The notes beneath the pieces were generated by a model, which ran no database searches, was not told the DNA's origin, and saw only the letters and a list, made by a program, of their open reading frames with translations. Position numbers and translations under genes: made by a program. Source: Raphanus sativus (lineage: Eukaryota; Streptophyta; Magnoliopsida; Brassicales; Brassicaceae). Taken from it: DNA of 64,000 nt. The stretch covers positions 17,617,579 to 17,681,578 of the forward strand of contig NC_079517.1 in NCBI RefSeq assembly GCF_000801105.2, read 5' to 3'. This document shows positions 47,837 to 58,307 of this stretch, in pieces. Numbering within the stretch: position 1 is the first letter of the stretch; each line of letters starts with the position of its first letter.

Positions 47837-48712
47837 TGGTATCAGAGCTAAAATGATCTAACGATCTGCTCCGTTTATGTTTTCTTTTTTTCAAGCTACA
47901 GAGCTTTTTTATTTTTTGATTTCAAGCCATTGAGCTTCTATTATATTTTCTGTTAAGTTATATGCTTCAATGATTCATGTTCATGTGAATCTTTGAATCT
48001 AAGCCATTGAGTTTTTTGTTATTCAAGTCTATTATAGATCTCTGAATCCAAGCCTAATGCTTCTTATATTCATGGCTCATTTTTATCTTTATAATTCTTA
48101 AGCATTGTGGCTTCACTTCCAAAATCAAAGCTTAATGCTTCTTTTTTTTTTTCCTTAAAGCCATGAAGCTTCTTATTATTCAAGTTTCCAAAGACCTCTC
48201 AATCTTTTTTTTTCTTTTGAAAAAAAAAAACAAAAAACATTTTCTTTATTTTATATTTCTTGTGTATTGAAAAAAAAAACAAAACATAAAAAAAAAATGA
48301 TTTTGTTACCAAGCCAAAGTGCTTCCTACCATCATCAACAAGCAAAACATGCATTTCCAACCATCATTCAAGCTTAACGAGCCTCTGAATCTATAAGCCT
48401 TTGAGCTTCTATTTTTTTTTTTTTTTGGTTCCCAAGCCAAGGTGCTTCTTCTCCTCCAACTCAGCATTTCATCAGAACGAAATTATGAGTCTCTGCTGCA
48501 TTTCCAACCATCAACGCTTCTAGAGCGTTTGCGCTCGTCAATAAGATCACAACCACAAAAGTAGGCACGTCGTTATCATCACCGTCCATCCATCTCCTCG
48601 CCACTAGCACATCCATCTTCCGCCTTTGATCCAAGTACTCAAATTACCACAAGTCAATCTCAAGCTTGCCATTCCACTACAACTCTATTACCACCTTGGG
48701 ATTGAGGGGGCA

Positions 48713-48906
48713 TATAGAAAGATATAGAGTATCATTGATATTATTAGCAGATATTGTATATTTATTATATAAGATATTACATATATTTGTATCTACATAG
48801 ATTAGAAAATATCATAAGTATAAATATGTATGTAGTCCTAACTATTATTCTTATGAGGGTCAATATAATATTCTTCCCATCTTCTACTCTCATCATATTC
48901 TCATTA
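48713..48906 (+). repeat. Right LTR
   Basis: 194 bp, almost identical to the left LTR; changes are at the GATTAGAAAATATCATAAG stretch. Confidence 0.93.
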
Positions 48907-49118
48907 GGTTTAACACCTGAAGCAATAAAAACAAAAGTAATAATAGTAATATATAATAATAAATTTTGGCATCCTGATTCCTGCCTCAGATTTCGAGTCA
49001 ATAGAAATGTTCTTAAAGGTAAGATAATCCGTATAAATAAAAACACTAAAAAATTAATATCTACGATTACCTTTAAAAGAGATATAGTAATATATATTCT
49101 ATTATGTTATCATATATA

Positions 49119-49792
49119 TCTATTTTATTAAAGTAAAAGTACCTTTTAGTTTGTTTGGCAACATGAATATCAGAGCTAAAAATTTTAAATGTTGTTTGAA
49201 CACAAAGATAACATCTATCTTGAATTTATAGAATTAAACTGTTACTATATAATTGGGTCATATTTGTTATTATGAACCATTTTGATAATTAGATTATTTA
49301 TCGGGTTATTGTAATTACTGGTTTTTTATTATAGTTATTGGAATTTATAATTTGTATATAATACATAGGTAAAAATATATCTCTATCAAACAAGATTTGT
49401 TGTCCATTAATACCATAAATATGTCATTATTAATTTAAAATTTACATTTTTTTACATTATGGTTAGAATATCAAATAAACTATAAAAAATTAAACTGTTA
49501 CTATAGAATTGGATCACATTAATTAATTTGCTATTATTATCTATTTTGATAACTAGATCATTTATTGGACCATTGTAATTATTGGTTATTTATTATGTTT
49601 ATTGATATTTATAGTCTATATATAATATATAGGTAAAAATATATTTCTCTCAAACAAGATTTGTTGTCCATTAATACGATAAATATGTCAGTATTAGTTT
49701 AAAACTACATTTTTCTATATTAGGGTTACAATATCAAATAAACAATGCAATATATATATATATATACTAAGGTATTAGTATTTTTCGTATTA
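49119..49792. repeat. Helitron-like 5' end and 256-bp tandem duplication
   Basis: TCTATTTTATTAAAGTAAAAG at 49119 (after A) has the form of a Helitron 5' end, but no matching 3' end follows directly. Positions 49231-49486 and 49487-49743 are two copies of one AT-rich unit (AATTAAACTGTTACTATA...CAAACAAGATTTGTTGTCCA) about 256 bp long. Confidence 0.6.
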
Positions 49793-49951
49793 TCTATTAT
49801 ATTAAAACAGAAGTCATGACTTCTTTCATGTGTGATTTTTTAATTTGGACCATCACTTAGAAAATTTATTAAATGAATTAATAAGACTAATATTAAATAT
49901 AAACTTTAAAATACTTTAATCACAATATCTTTTGATATCTTTTCATTTTGA

Positions 49952-50000
<49 letters not shown>

Positions 50001-50160
50001 AATTGTTTTAACAATCTGTTTTAAAGGATTTTTCACAAGATCTTCATTTTCGAAAATATATTTAAATATTTTTACTAATTTCGAAATTAGTTTGAAATAA
50101 ATATATAACATATTATATCATATTTTATCTATTATATAATCAATCAATCATATTTAAAGA
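49793..50160 (+). mobile_element. Helitron 5' end, interrupted by the MULE
   Basis: TCTATTATATTAAAACAGAAG at 49793 after A matches the Helitron start at 59798. The sequence is broken at 50161 by the MULE insertion and continues at 59635. A long (AT)n run lies at about 49960-49997. Confidence 0.65.
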
Positions 50161-50324
50161 AAACTATTAGGGAGAATTGCCAAGTGTGACTCAAAACTTG
50201 GAGTCAAACCCAAAAGAATACCCCAACTTGGGTCAAAGGCAAAAGTAACCTAAAAGGTTATTGAAATTACAACTATCTCCTTGTGAACAAACAAAAAAAA
50301 GGATTTTTTTACGTTTCTACCCCT

Positions 50325-50420
50325 CGCAAGTCGTCTGTTTAGACGACTTGAAAATAAGTCGTCCAGACGACTTAACTTAAAGTCGACTTAACTTAAAGTC
50401 GTCTGGACAGTTATTCTTAA
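50325..50420. repeat. Left subterminal AAGTCGTC hairpin cluster
   Basis: Several AAGTCGTC / GACGACTT units in opposite orientation, for example CAAGTCGTCTGTTTAGACGACTTG, which folds into a hairpin. A further cluster lies at about 50788-50870 and a third at 51480-51660. Confidence 0.85.
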
Positions 50421-50933
50421 ACATAATTTAAAAATTTTGTAAAAAATATTTTGATAAGTGAAAAATTGGAATTATGTAATTAACATATGTCTTAAGAGAT
50501 ATAAATTAATATATAACAAATTTCAATTGTTTTTAGCCCAGATGAGTGAAAGTAGTGAGTCATGATATTCTTTAGTTTATGTTTCATCAACATATGTTGT
50601 AGTATTGTATGTGTTCTTAGGGTTAGATTTTGGAAAGCAAAAAAACCGTTTTTGAAAATTTTTAAAATTACCTAAGCGTGTTCATTTCTGTGTATAGTAA
50701 ATACTATTGAAGTATAATTTGATTTTATAACGTGGTTAGTAAGTTAATTTAGTCATTTTAGTTTAGGAGTTCATTTTAGGGTCTGGGACGACTTAATATT
50801 TAGTCTTCTGTGCACAGACGACTAAATATTAGGTCGTCTGATGTACATTATCAGCCAGAATAAGTCGTCTAAACCGGACCAAACCTTAAAGTTTACCAAT
50901 GTACTTTTAAAGCTAACCGGATTATTTACCCAA

Positions 50934-50940
50934 TATATAA
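50934..50940 (+). promoter_or_regulatory. TATA box of the MULE DUF1985/Ulp1 gene
   Basis: TATATAA in AACCGGATTATTTACCCAA context, conserved in the partial copy (about 2423-2429, minus strand). A leader with GCCGCCGCTTCTTCTAAACCCTAGC repeats follows, then a 5' UTR intron ending TTTTTTCAG at 51404. Confidence 0.55.
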
Positions 50941-51418
50941 GGTGATTTTTTTTGTTTCATTTTCCGCTAAATTCAGAAACCCTAACAGTTCTCTCTCACC
51001 GGCGATATCAAAGGCGATTCGAATTCCCACTATTTCCGAACAAACCATCGTTCTCAACGTCGGCTATCTATCTCACTTTATTCTCACAGTTGTCGCCGCA
51101 GCTTCTTCTAACCCTAGCGCCGCCGATTCCTCTAAACCCTAGCGCCCCCGCTTCCACTATTTCCGAACAAACCGTCGCCCTCGCCACCGTGCTCACCAAC
51201 GTTCTCACCGCCGCTTCCTCTAAACACTAGCTAGCACCGCCGCTTCTTCTAAACCCTAGCGCCGCCGCTTCTTCTCTGTAAACCGTAGCGCCGTTTCTCT
51301 GTAAACCCTAACGCCGGTAAGTCATCAATCTCGAGGAAAAAATGAACATAAAATGTTGTCTCTATCAATTTACTCATTCTCACCGTTTCACGTTTATTTT
51401 TTCAGATCTATAACCACA

Positions 51419-54400
51419 ATGACGAGTACTCCAACTCCTTCTGCGACTAATCAGGTCTGCTTGAAATTTTTCTACTGGAATACTTGTAAGTAAGTCGTCT
51501 GGAAAGTCTTCCAACTGGACTACTTAGTAGACGACTTAAATATAAGTCGTCCATTTGGAAGACTTTTCAGACGACTTAAATATAAGTCGTCAACTAAGTC
51601 GTCCAGTTGGACGACTTTCCAGACGACTTATATTAAAGTCGTCTACTAAGTCGTCTGGAGTAACAATTAAGGCGTGATTGATTTAGCTTGTGTTCTGACT
51701 TCTATTGTTGTCTTTGATTATTTTGCAGACAAAAAGGATGGATATTCCAGAACTCCCCCGTAGGTTATACACATTAGGGGAAGAGCCAGAACCCCAGCAT
51801 AGCATTTCGTATCATTCGGATAACAACAGGTTGCATACTGCTCTTAAGGGAGCTCTCACTAACAAAGAATTTGAAGAGCTCAAGGAATCGAGATTGGGAG
51901 TTTTCATCAAGTTCAAGGAGCATGGATTTGGTTGGGCTTCAAGGCTGGTTCACCACATGCTATGTTTAAAGCTGGACATTAAGAAGAAGTACGAGATGTG
52001 GTCTCTCGTTGGTCCAGAACCTTTGAGGTTTTCACTGTTAGAGTTTGAAATGATCACTGGTCTAAACTGCGAGTACATCGAGGACCTTGAGACACCAAAA
52101 TGTGAAGTTACCCCAGAGATGGTTTCTTTCTGGGGGATGATGGGAGTTCATCTGGAAGCTGGGCCAACTACTGATCAGATAATAGATGCACTGAATAGAT
52201 GCGGGGATTGGTCCACGAAAGATCGCAAGCGGCTCGCGTACCTTTCCATCTTCACTGGATTCATTGAAGGGAGAAAGTTTTCAACCGCTACACAAGCTAC
52301 TCTGGCAAGGCTAGTGATGGATTTAAAACGGTTTGAGAATTATCCATGGGGGAGAGTCGCGTTTAAGGTGCTGATGGACTCTTTGTGGAACAAAGATCTT
52401 ACTGGCTGTTACACCGTGGATGGGTTTATACAAGTTCTTCATGTCTGGGCGTACACAGCTCTGCCGGGAATGGGTGCTAGTATTGGTAGTCCCAGAGAAA
52501 ACAGTCCGCTTCCACCGATTCTGGCTTACGAGGGCAGCAGAGGCCGCAGATTCATGAAAACTGCTATATTGAGTCAGGTACCTTTCCATCTTCACTTAAT
52601 TAAGTTGTCTGGAAAGTCTTCCAGCTGGACGACTTAGTAGACGACTTATTATAAGTCGTCTGGAAGGTCTTTCAGCTGGACGACTTAGTAGACGACTTAT
52701 AATAAGTCGTCTGGAAAGTCTTCCAGCTGGACGACTTAGTAGACGACTTATTATAAGTCGTCTGGAAGGTCTTCCAGCTGGACGACTTAGTAGACGACTT
52801 ATAATAAGTCGTCTGGAAGGTCGTCCAGCTGGACGACTTAGTAGATGACTTATAATTAAGTCGTCTATTTAGTATTTTGTTTCAAATATCTAACTCGATT
52901 CTTCTTCTATTTACTGCAGACCCGCGTGATCAACTTTGTTGAGAAGGACATTAGTGAAATGTGGCCAAAATGGGACTCTGAGGTTGAGGACGTGCCCACG
53001 GAAAACATCATTAAAGTCATGTATGATCGGAGACCGTGGAAGTGGACCATGGATTGCTGGGAAGTCACTGGTACAAAATGTAAGGTTGTGACTCCATCGA
53101 AAAGAGCCAAAGAGATGGTTGTGGTGGAGGTGGAGGAGGAGGAGGAGGAAAACAATCAGAGACCTCGGAAGAAAGCTCGTAAAGAGGCTCTTAAAGAAGC
53201 TCCTAAAGAGGCTCCTAAAGAGGCTAGAGAAGAGGCTAGTTGGGTGACCAGAGAGGAGTTGGAAAATATGTTCAAGGACGTGATGTCCGATAGATTGGAA
53301 GCTGTCATGAAGGACGTAGTTGACATGATGAAAGATGGGTTTAAGAACTGCATCAGGGAGATTAGGAAGATGTCCGATAGATTGGAAGCTGTGGAGAAGA
53401 AGGTTGGTGTCACCAATCAGGCTACCCCTACCCCTCAAGCCAAAGAAACCGGGGTTAGTAACAAACAGCCTACCCCTCAAGCCAAAGAAACCGAGGTTAG
53501 TAACAAACAGCCTACCCCTCAAGCCAAAGAAACCGGGGTTAGTAACAAACAGCCTACCCCTCAAGCCAAAGAAACCGGGGTTAGTAACAAACAGCCTACC
53601 CCTACACCTCAAACCAATCTGCCTACTCCTCAAACCAGACAGCCTACTCCTCAAAAGGATCAGCCTACACTTCAAACCAATCATCCTACTCCTCAAACCA
53701 GACAGCCTACTGCTCAAAAGGCAAAGCCTACTCCTCAAAAGAAACAGCCTTCTCCTCAAACGAAACAGCCTACTCCTCAAAAGAAACAACCTTCTCCTCT
53801 GTCCAAAGAAGTTAGTATCAACTTACGTTTAAGTCGTCCAGACAACTTACGTTTAAGTCGTCCAGGGTCAACTAGTCGTCCAGACAACTTTTATTTAAGT
53901 CGTCCAGGGTTAACTTGTGTGCAACTTTTATTGCAGAGATTGTTGCCGGAGGATACAGCAGATGAAGCGATCTCGGTATATAAGATCTTGCCGGAGGATA
54001 AAGCAGATGGTGTCACCTCCAAAGAGATTGTTCCTCTCACTTCCACTGACCAACCGAGCTTCGCTTCCAACGATCAACAACCGAGCTTCGCTTCCACCGA
54101 TCCAAGCGTTCCAGTTTCAGAACCGAGCCTGGTTGTATTGGACAAAACAGCTTCCACTGCTTCTGTGCATGCAAGGAGTGAACGAACGAAGAAACTTGCT
54201 CCCACGCAGATATCTCCTTATACGGCAGAGAGAAAGAAACTCCTTAGAGTGGCAAAGTATAGTCCATTTCCCACACTCAGACCTAAGTTGAAGGAGCTTG
54301 CTGATTGGTTGAAAACTGATCCGTAAGTGATTGCTTTACCCATAATAGCTTGATTTAGTCTACCAAAACTGATTGCTTTTTTGTTTGCAGTCATTATTTC

Positions 54401-55187
54401 ACTAAGCAAGAGGACAAACCACGTACATCACCAACTTGGTGGTATCACATCCTCCGGACACCCAAAGGATGGCTGGAAGACGTAGTAAGTCTTTTGCTTA
54501 TCTTTAAGTCGTCTGGTAACTTGTCTTTGTATAAATTTGTAAATATATAAGTCGTCTGGAAGGTTTTCCAGCTGGACGACTTACCAATAAGTCGTCTGGA
54601 AGGTTTTCCAGCTGGACGACTTACAAATAAGTCGTCTAGGAAGAATGCTACCTGGTGGGCCGTCGAGTTTTTATGACGGATCAATGCCTTCATTTTGCCA
54701 ATCAAACAAGAAGTGTGGGGAGGACATTGATGATATCTATGCGCCAGTGAACTTGGACAACAAACATTGGATTGCTATTTGGATATCGATCCCTAAGAGG
54801 CACATAGTCGTCTGGGACAGCATACCTTCATCTAGCGTCCCAGAAGCATGGGATGAGATAATGGAGCCTTTTCTCGAGATGGTCCCTTATCTGCTTGTTG
54901 AGTGCGCAGACACCGACGAAGGAAGGGTCAAATACGGGTTGGAGCGATACACATATGAGAGACGGCTGAAAGATGTACCCACGGCCAACAATGGTGATTG
55001 TGGCGTGTACGCTCTAAAGTACATTGAATGTCATGCTCTTGGGGTCCCCTTTAGCCCTAAAGACTTTGCTAGGTCCAATGCGAAGGTTATGAGGGATAAT
55101 ATGGCGGTGGTTATATGGACGGAGCTTGTTGATCAGCATTTGAAAGAGAATGAGGATGGTGATATGTTCGTGGGCATGTATGATTAG
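51419..55187 (+). CDS. DUF1985 and Ulp1-type cysteine protease gene of the MULE
   Basis: Likely exons: 51419-51454 (MTSTPTPSATNQ), 51729-52577, 52920-53810, 53937-54322, 54391-54484 and about 54645-55187. The DUF1985 domain is in exon 2 (MDIPELPRRLYTLGEEPEP...ITGLNCEYIEDL). Exon 3 holds a Lys/Glu coiled-coil-like region (RKKARKEALKEAPKEA), then four copies of a 14-residue repeat TPQAKETGVSNKQP and TPQ-rich sequence. The last exon is a C48 (Ulp1/SENP) protease domain with triad H41, D58 and C119 of the frame from 54645 (NKHW, VVWDS, NNGDCG); the Gln expected before the Cys is not seen (VPTANNGDCG). Such proteases cleave SUMO-type tags. The exon 5-6 junction does not keep frame with any AG I can see, and residues between WLED and the protease look deleted, so the gene may be partly broken. 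Introns are built of AAGTCGTC repeats. Confidence 0.8.
52600..52870. repeat. Intron array of AAGTCGTCTGGAAGGTCTTCCAGCTGGACGACTTAGTAGACGACTT units
   Basis: Five to six units of about 50 bp fill the intron between exons 2 and 3. Each holds two inverted GACGACTT/AAGTCGTC pairs plus a GGAAG...CTTCC palindrome, so each can fold by itself. Smaller arrays of the same motif fill introns at 53822-53905 and 54505-54640. Confidence 0.9.
53430..53600 (+). repeat. 42-bp coding tandem repeat (four copies)
   Basis: CCTCAAGCCAAAGAAACCGG plus 22 further bases, repeated four times in frame. It encodes TPQAKETGVSNKQP in the DUF1985/Ulp1 protein. Confidence 0.9.
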
Positions 55188-55329
55188 ATTTGTGTATGGC
55201 TTTGAACTTGTCTTTGTATAGATTTTCTAACTTGTGTATGATTTGTGTATTTGTATTTGAACTTGTCGTTGTATAGATTTTCTAACTTGTGTATGATTTA
55301 TTTGAACTTGTCTTTGTATAGATTTGTAA

Positions 55330-55850
55330 ATATATAAGTCGTCTGGTAGGTTTGGACGACTAACAAATAAGTCGTCTGGAAGGTTTTCCAGCTGGACGAC
55401 TTACAAATAAGTCGTCTGGAAGGTTTTCCAGCTGGACGACTTACAAATAAGTCGTCTGGAAGGTTTTCCAGCTGGACGACTTACAAATAAGTCGTCTGGT
55501 AGGTTTGGACGACTTACAAATAAGGTAGTCTAAAAATAGTAGAAGGTAGTCTAAAAATAAAATACACTGGACGACTTAGTAAAAGGTCGTCTAAAAAAAT
55601 ACACTTGAAGGGATAGTAGAAGGTAGTCTAAAAATAAAATACATTGGACGACTTAGTAAAAGGTCGTCTAAAAAAATACACTTGAAGGGATAGTAGAAAG
55701 TCTTCTGGACGACTCACAAATAAGGTAGTCTAAAAATAGTAGAAGGTAGTCTAAAAATAAAACACTGGACGACTTAACAATTAGTCGTCTGGACGGGTAA
55801 TCAAGACTGGACGACTTAAATTTAGGTCGTCTGGACAACTAGTCAACTGG
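55330..55850. repeat. Intergenic AAGTCGTC hairpin array between the convergent MULE genes
   Basis: At 55365-55500 a 40-bp unit (GACGACTTACAAATAAGTCG plus TCTGGAAGGTTTTCCAGCTG) is repeated three to four times; each unit is a near-perfect palindrome. From 55500 to 55760 a second unit of about 95 bp (AAGGTAGTCTAAAAATAAAA..., CTTGAAGGGATAGTAGAA) is repeated. It lies between the stop codons of the two genes, where both transcripts end. Confidence 0.9.
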
Positions 55851-58244
55851 TTGTGTACATTGTGGTTTCGTATGGCCAGTTTCCTTGCAGTTTGAGCATC
55901 TCCGTGCCCTGTGTTTCTTCCTGGGTTTGTGTCCTCTCATCCTAGATAGCTCCGACCAAGATTGACATCTTGATTTCTTCTGTCTCCCCGGACCACGCTT
56001 TACGTTTGGAGGAAAGCATTCTCGTTCCTCAATATGTTGTGACACGATAGGATATATATTCTCTGAGTATCCTGCATACAGATGATTCTTTGAGTAAAGT
56101 GGACATACAAGTGTGGAGATATGCAAACCAGCATGTGTTCCAGCAGCTATAGCATGAGAGCAAGGTATTTTCTCCACTCCATAGACACCACAATCACACT
56201 TTACATGTTCCAAATCAACCACACAGTCCATTTTGCCACCTTTGACAAAGAAACGCCATCCATCAATTGGTTCGACCGTCATCGTATCCGCTATCTCTGA
56301 TCGAACAGCAAGCAAGTATTCAACACCCCGGCTATGTTCAGTTGGGAGACTCAAAGCATCTTGTCTCCTTTTCCAATACCATTTTCCTAACTTCTGCCTT
56401 ATGAACTCCAGCAGGAACGAAATCGGAAATCCTCTTGCTCGCTTCAGTGCGGAATTAATAGATTCAGCGATGTTGCTTGTTTTTATGTTGAACATGTTCC
56501 CCTTACAATAAACCCTTGACCATAGCCTGGCGTCGGCCTTCTCCAAATACGTTGCAAGTTCCGGGTTTGCACTCCGTATCTCAGCCATGTACCGGTCAAA
56601 ATCGTAAACCGTGTGCGCATAAGCAGCCCCTTTCACCAAGTACATGAGATGTTTCCCTTTAAACTTTTTGACAATGTTATCTTGAAGGTGATAATAACAT
56701 ATTCCTCGGGTTGCCCAAGGAAACACCTTCTCACACGCACTTTTAATGGCCGCGTGCCGGTCGGAGACTATCACCAGAGGCTTGTCATGAGAAATACAAC
56801 TAGCCAATTTTGTGAAAAACCATTCCCAAGAAGGTTCATCTTCAGCATCCACGATCCCAAAAGCCAATGGGAATATCTGAAAATTGCCATCTTGTGCGGC
56901 TGCAACTAACATAACACCTCCATACTTTCCACTTAGGTGAGTTCCATCCACCACAATGACCCTTCTCTGATACTTAAAACCTTTGATAGAAGCTCCAAAA
57001 GAGAGAAATAGATACTTAAATCTTTTCTTAGAATCAAGTTCTATAGCCGTGATAGAATCATGATTTGCAATGGAGATTTGCTCGAGATATGAAGGCAGAC
57101 GCGAATACCCTTCTTCTGCTGATCCTCTCACCAATTTTTGTGCATATAACAGTGCTCTGTATGAAGTGGTGTAATCAAGCGTCATGTCAAACATGTTCCT
57201 CATTGCATCAGTGATATGCTGTGGAGTTATCCCATCAATGATTCCAACACGATCAATGAAAAGACTACCAACATACTTTGGAGTACAGTGTCTCCGCTGA
57301 GCGATTCGGTCTCCAATTGAGCATAAATGTTTTTCCACATACTTTGTTACCCAAAACGTGTTTATCCCATCTTTCACACTCGCTCTGATCTTCCATCCAC
57401 AACCGCTAACCCGACATGTTGCCACAAGGAAAGTTTTTGTTGATTTGTATATTCTGAAAGAAAACTTACCCCTCACTGCTGTCAACCGCAGCTCTGAAAG
57501 CAGTGCATCCTTGCTAACAAAACTCTGGTTGACATAGATGCTGGTACAATCTGATTTTCCTCCTTCAATAGCATTTGTCTTAGCATATGTCTTTTCAATT
57601 TCTTCAAAACAAATATTATCATCATCTTCCTCGTCCTCATCTTGAACATTTTCATAAGGACTGTAATCCCCACCATTCTGATCCGTTTTACCAACAATAG
57701 TGTTATCAGCATCCTCCTCCCCATTTTCCTCCTCCCCATTTTCCTCCTCTCCATCTTGATTTTCATCTTCAACAGACTCATTATCACCAACATCTTCAAA
57801 ACATTCATCAGCTTCATCATTATCACCAACATTTTCTTCCCATTCACCAGCTTCATCATTATCACCAACATCTTCTTCCCATTCACCAGCTTCTTCTCTT
57901 TTCTCTGAAACCGTTTCCACCTTGCTGCGGCTTGATACACAAAGACATACTCTATGCGTTTTGAGTATCTCGAGCAAGTTTCGAACTTGTCTATCACTTG
58001 TAACATGAATGGGAGAACTGCCTGGAGTCATCATCATTTCTGCTGGTAATGAGTAGCTAATCTCCACAGTCACTGATCTCATGTCCAGGTTATAATCTTC
58101 TTGACCCATTGCAACAAGTTCAGCATGTGTTGAATCTTCATTCAATAAAAACAATCTTGCTCCTTTGAGATCATCAACCACAAAATCCCAACGGAAATCT
58201 CTCAACAACCATTCTCCATACACTGCATGTAACTTAAAAATCAT
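55839..58244 (-). CDS. MULE transposase (MuDR-type)
   Basis: 801 residues from ATG 58244; a longer frame to 58301 exists, but an intron acceptor (TATTTGCAG) directly precedes 58244. The acidic N-terminus has 13-residue repeats (EAGEWEEDVGDND, about residues 118-150) and Glu/Asp runs. A MuDR-type DNA-binding region is at about 235-310 (VSKDALLSELRLTAVRGKFSF...CRVSGCGWKIRAS). The MULE catalytic domain has D433 (VIVVDGTHL), D495 (LVIVSDRHA) and probable E594 (SNIAESIN), the family's DDE spacing. A SWIM zinc finger (CDCGVYGVEKIPCSH, 683-697) and a CCHC knuckle (CSNCKETGHTKPQC, 783-796) complete the usual layout. All catalytic residues are present, so it may be active. It is convergent with the Ulp1-type gene. 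Confidence 0.95.
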   Translation of the reverse strand: MIFKLHAVYGEWLLRDFRWDFVVDDLKGARLFLLNEDSTHAELVAMGQEDYNLDMRSVTVEISYSLPAEMMMTPGSSPIHVTSDRQVRNLLEILKTHRVCLCVSSRSKVETVSEKREEAGEWEEDVGDNDEAGEWEENVGDNDEADECFEDVGDNESVEDENQDGEEENGEEENGEEDADNTIVGKTDQNGGDYSPYENVQDEDEEDDDNICFEEIEKTYAKTNAIEGGKSDCTSIYVNQSFVSKDALLSELRLTAVRGKFSFRIYKSTKTFLVATCRVSGCGWKIRASVKDGINTFWVTKYVEKHLCSIGDRIAQRRHCTPKYVGSLFIDRVGIIDGITPQHITDAMRNMFDMTLDYTTSYRALLYAQKLVRGSAEEGYSRLPSYLEQISIANHDSITAIELDSKKRFKYLFLSFGASIKGFKYQRRVIVVDGTHLSGKYGGVMLVAAAQDGNFQIFPLAFGIVDAEDEPSWEWFFTKLASCISHDKPLVIVSDRHAAIKSACEKVFPWATRGICYYHLQDNIVKKFKGKHLMYLVKGAAYAHTVYDFDRYMAEIRSANPELATYLEKADARLWSRVYCKGNMFNIKTSNIAESINSALKRARGFPISFLLEFIRQKLGKWYWKRRQDALSLPTEHSRGVEYLLAVRSEIADTMTVEPIDGWRFFVKGGKMDCVVDLEHVKCDCGVYGVEKIPCSHAIAAGTHAGLHISTLVCPLYSKNHLYAGYSENIYPIVSQHIEERECFPPNVKRGPGRQKKSRCQSWSELSRMRGHKPRKKHRARRCSNCKETGHTKPQCTQPVD

Positions 58245-58307
58245 CTGCAAATATTCAAAATAAAACACATTAGTAAACATAGAGAAAATGAAGAAGTTCA
58301 ATAAACA

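Larger units (their letters stand above)
47643..48906 (+). mobile_element. Small non-autonomous LTR retrotransposon (TRIM-like)
   Basis: Two 194-bp LTRs (47643-47836 and 48713-48906) differ at only two to three bases. GGTTT is duplicated on both sides (47638-47642 and 48907-48911). Directly after the left LTR, TGGTATCAGAGC (47837-47848) matches the complement of initiator tRNA-Met, a primer binding site. A purine tract GGGATTGAGGGGG (48699-48711) precedes the right LTR. The 876-bp interior has no gag or pol and is full of variants of AAGCCATTGAGCTTCT. LTR termini are TATAG...CATTA rather than TG...CA. It must depend on another element's proteins. Confidence 0.93.

Noticed and set aside
48754..49131. 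125-codon frame
   Set aside because: It runs across the right LTR into AT-rich flanking DNA. Hydrophobic low-complexity translation, no homology.
52600..52870. CRISPR array
   Set aside because: Regular repeats, but in a plant nuclear transposon intron. Units are palindromic and continuous, without unique spacers or cas genes.
52911..53789. 292-codon minus-strand frame over the DUF1985/Ulp1 exon
   Set aside because: It is the mirror of the repeat-rich TPQ/KEAPKEA coding region. The plus-strand frame has domain support and splice sites.
57642..57908. 88-codon plus-strand frame
   Set aside because: Antisense of the acidic repeat region of the transposase.
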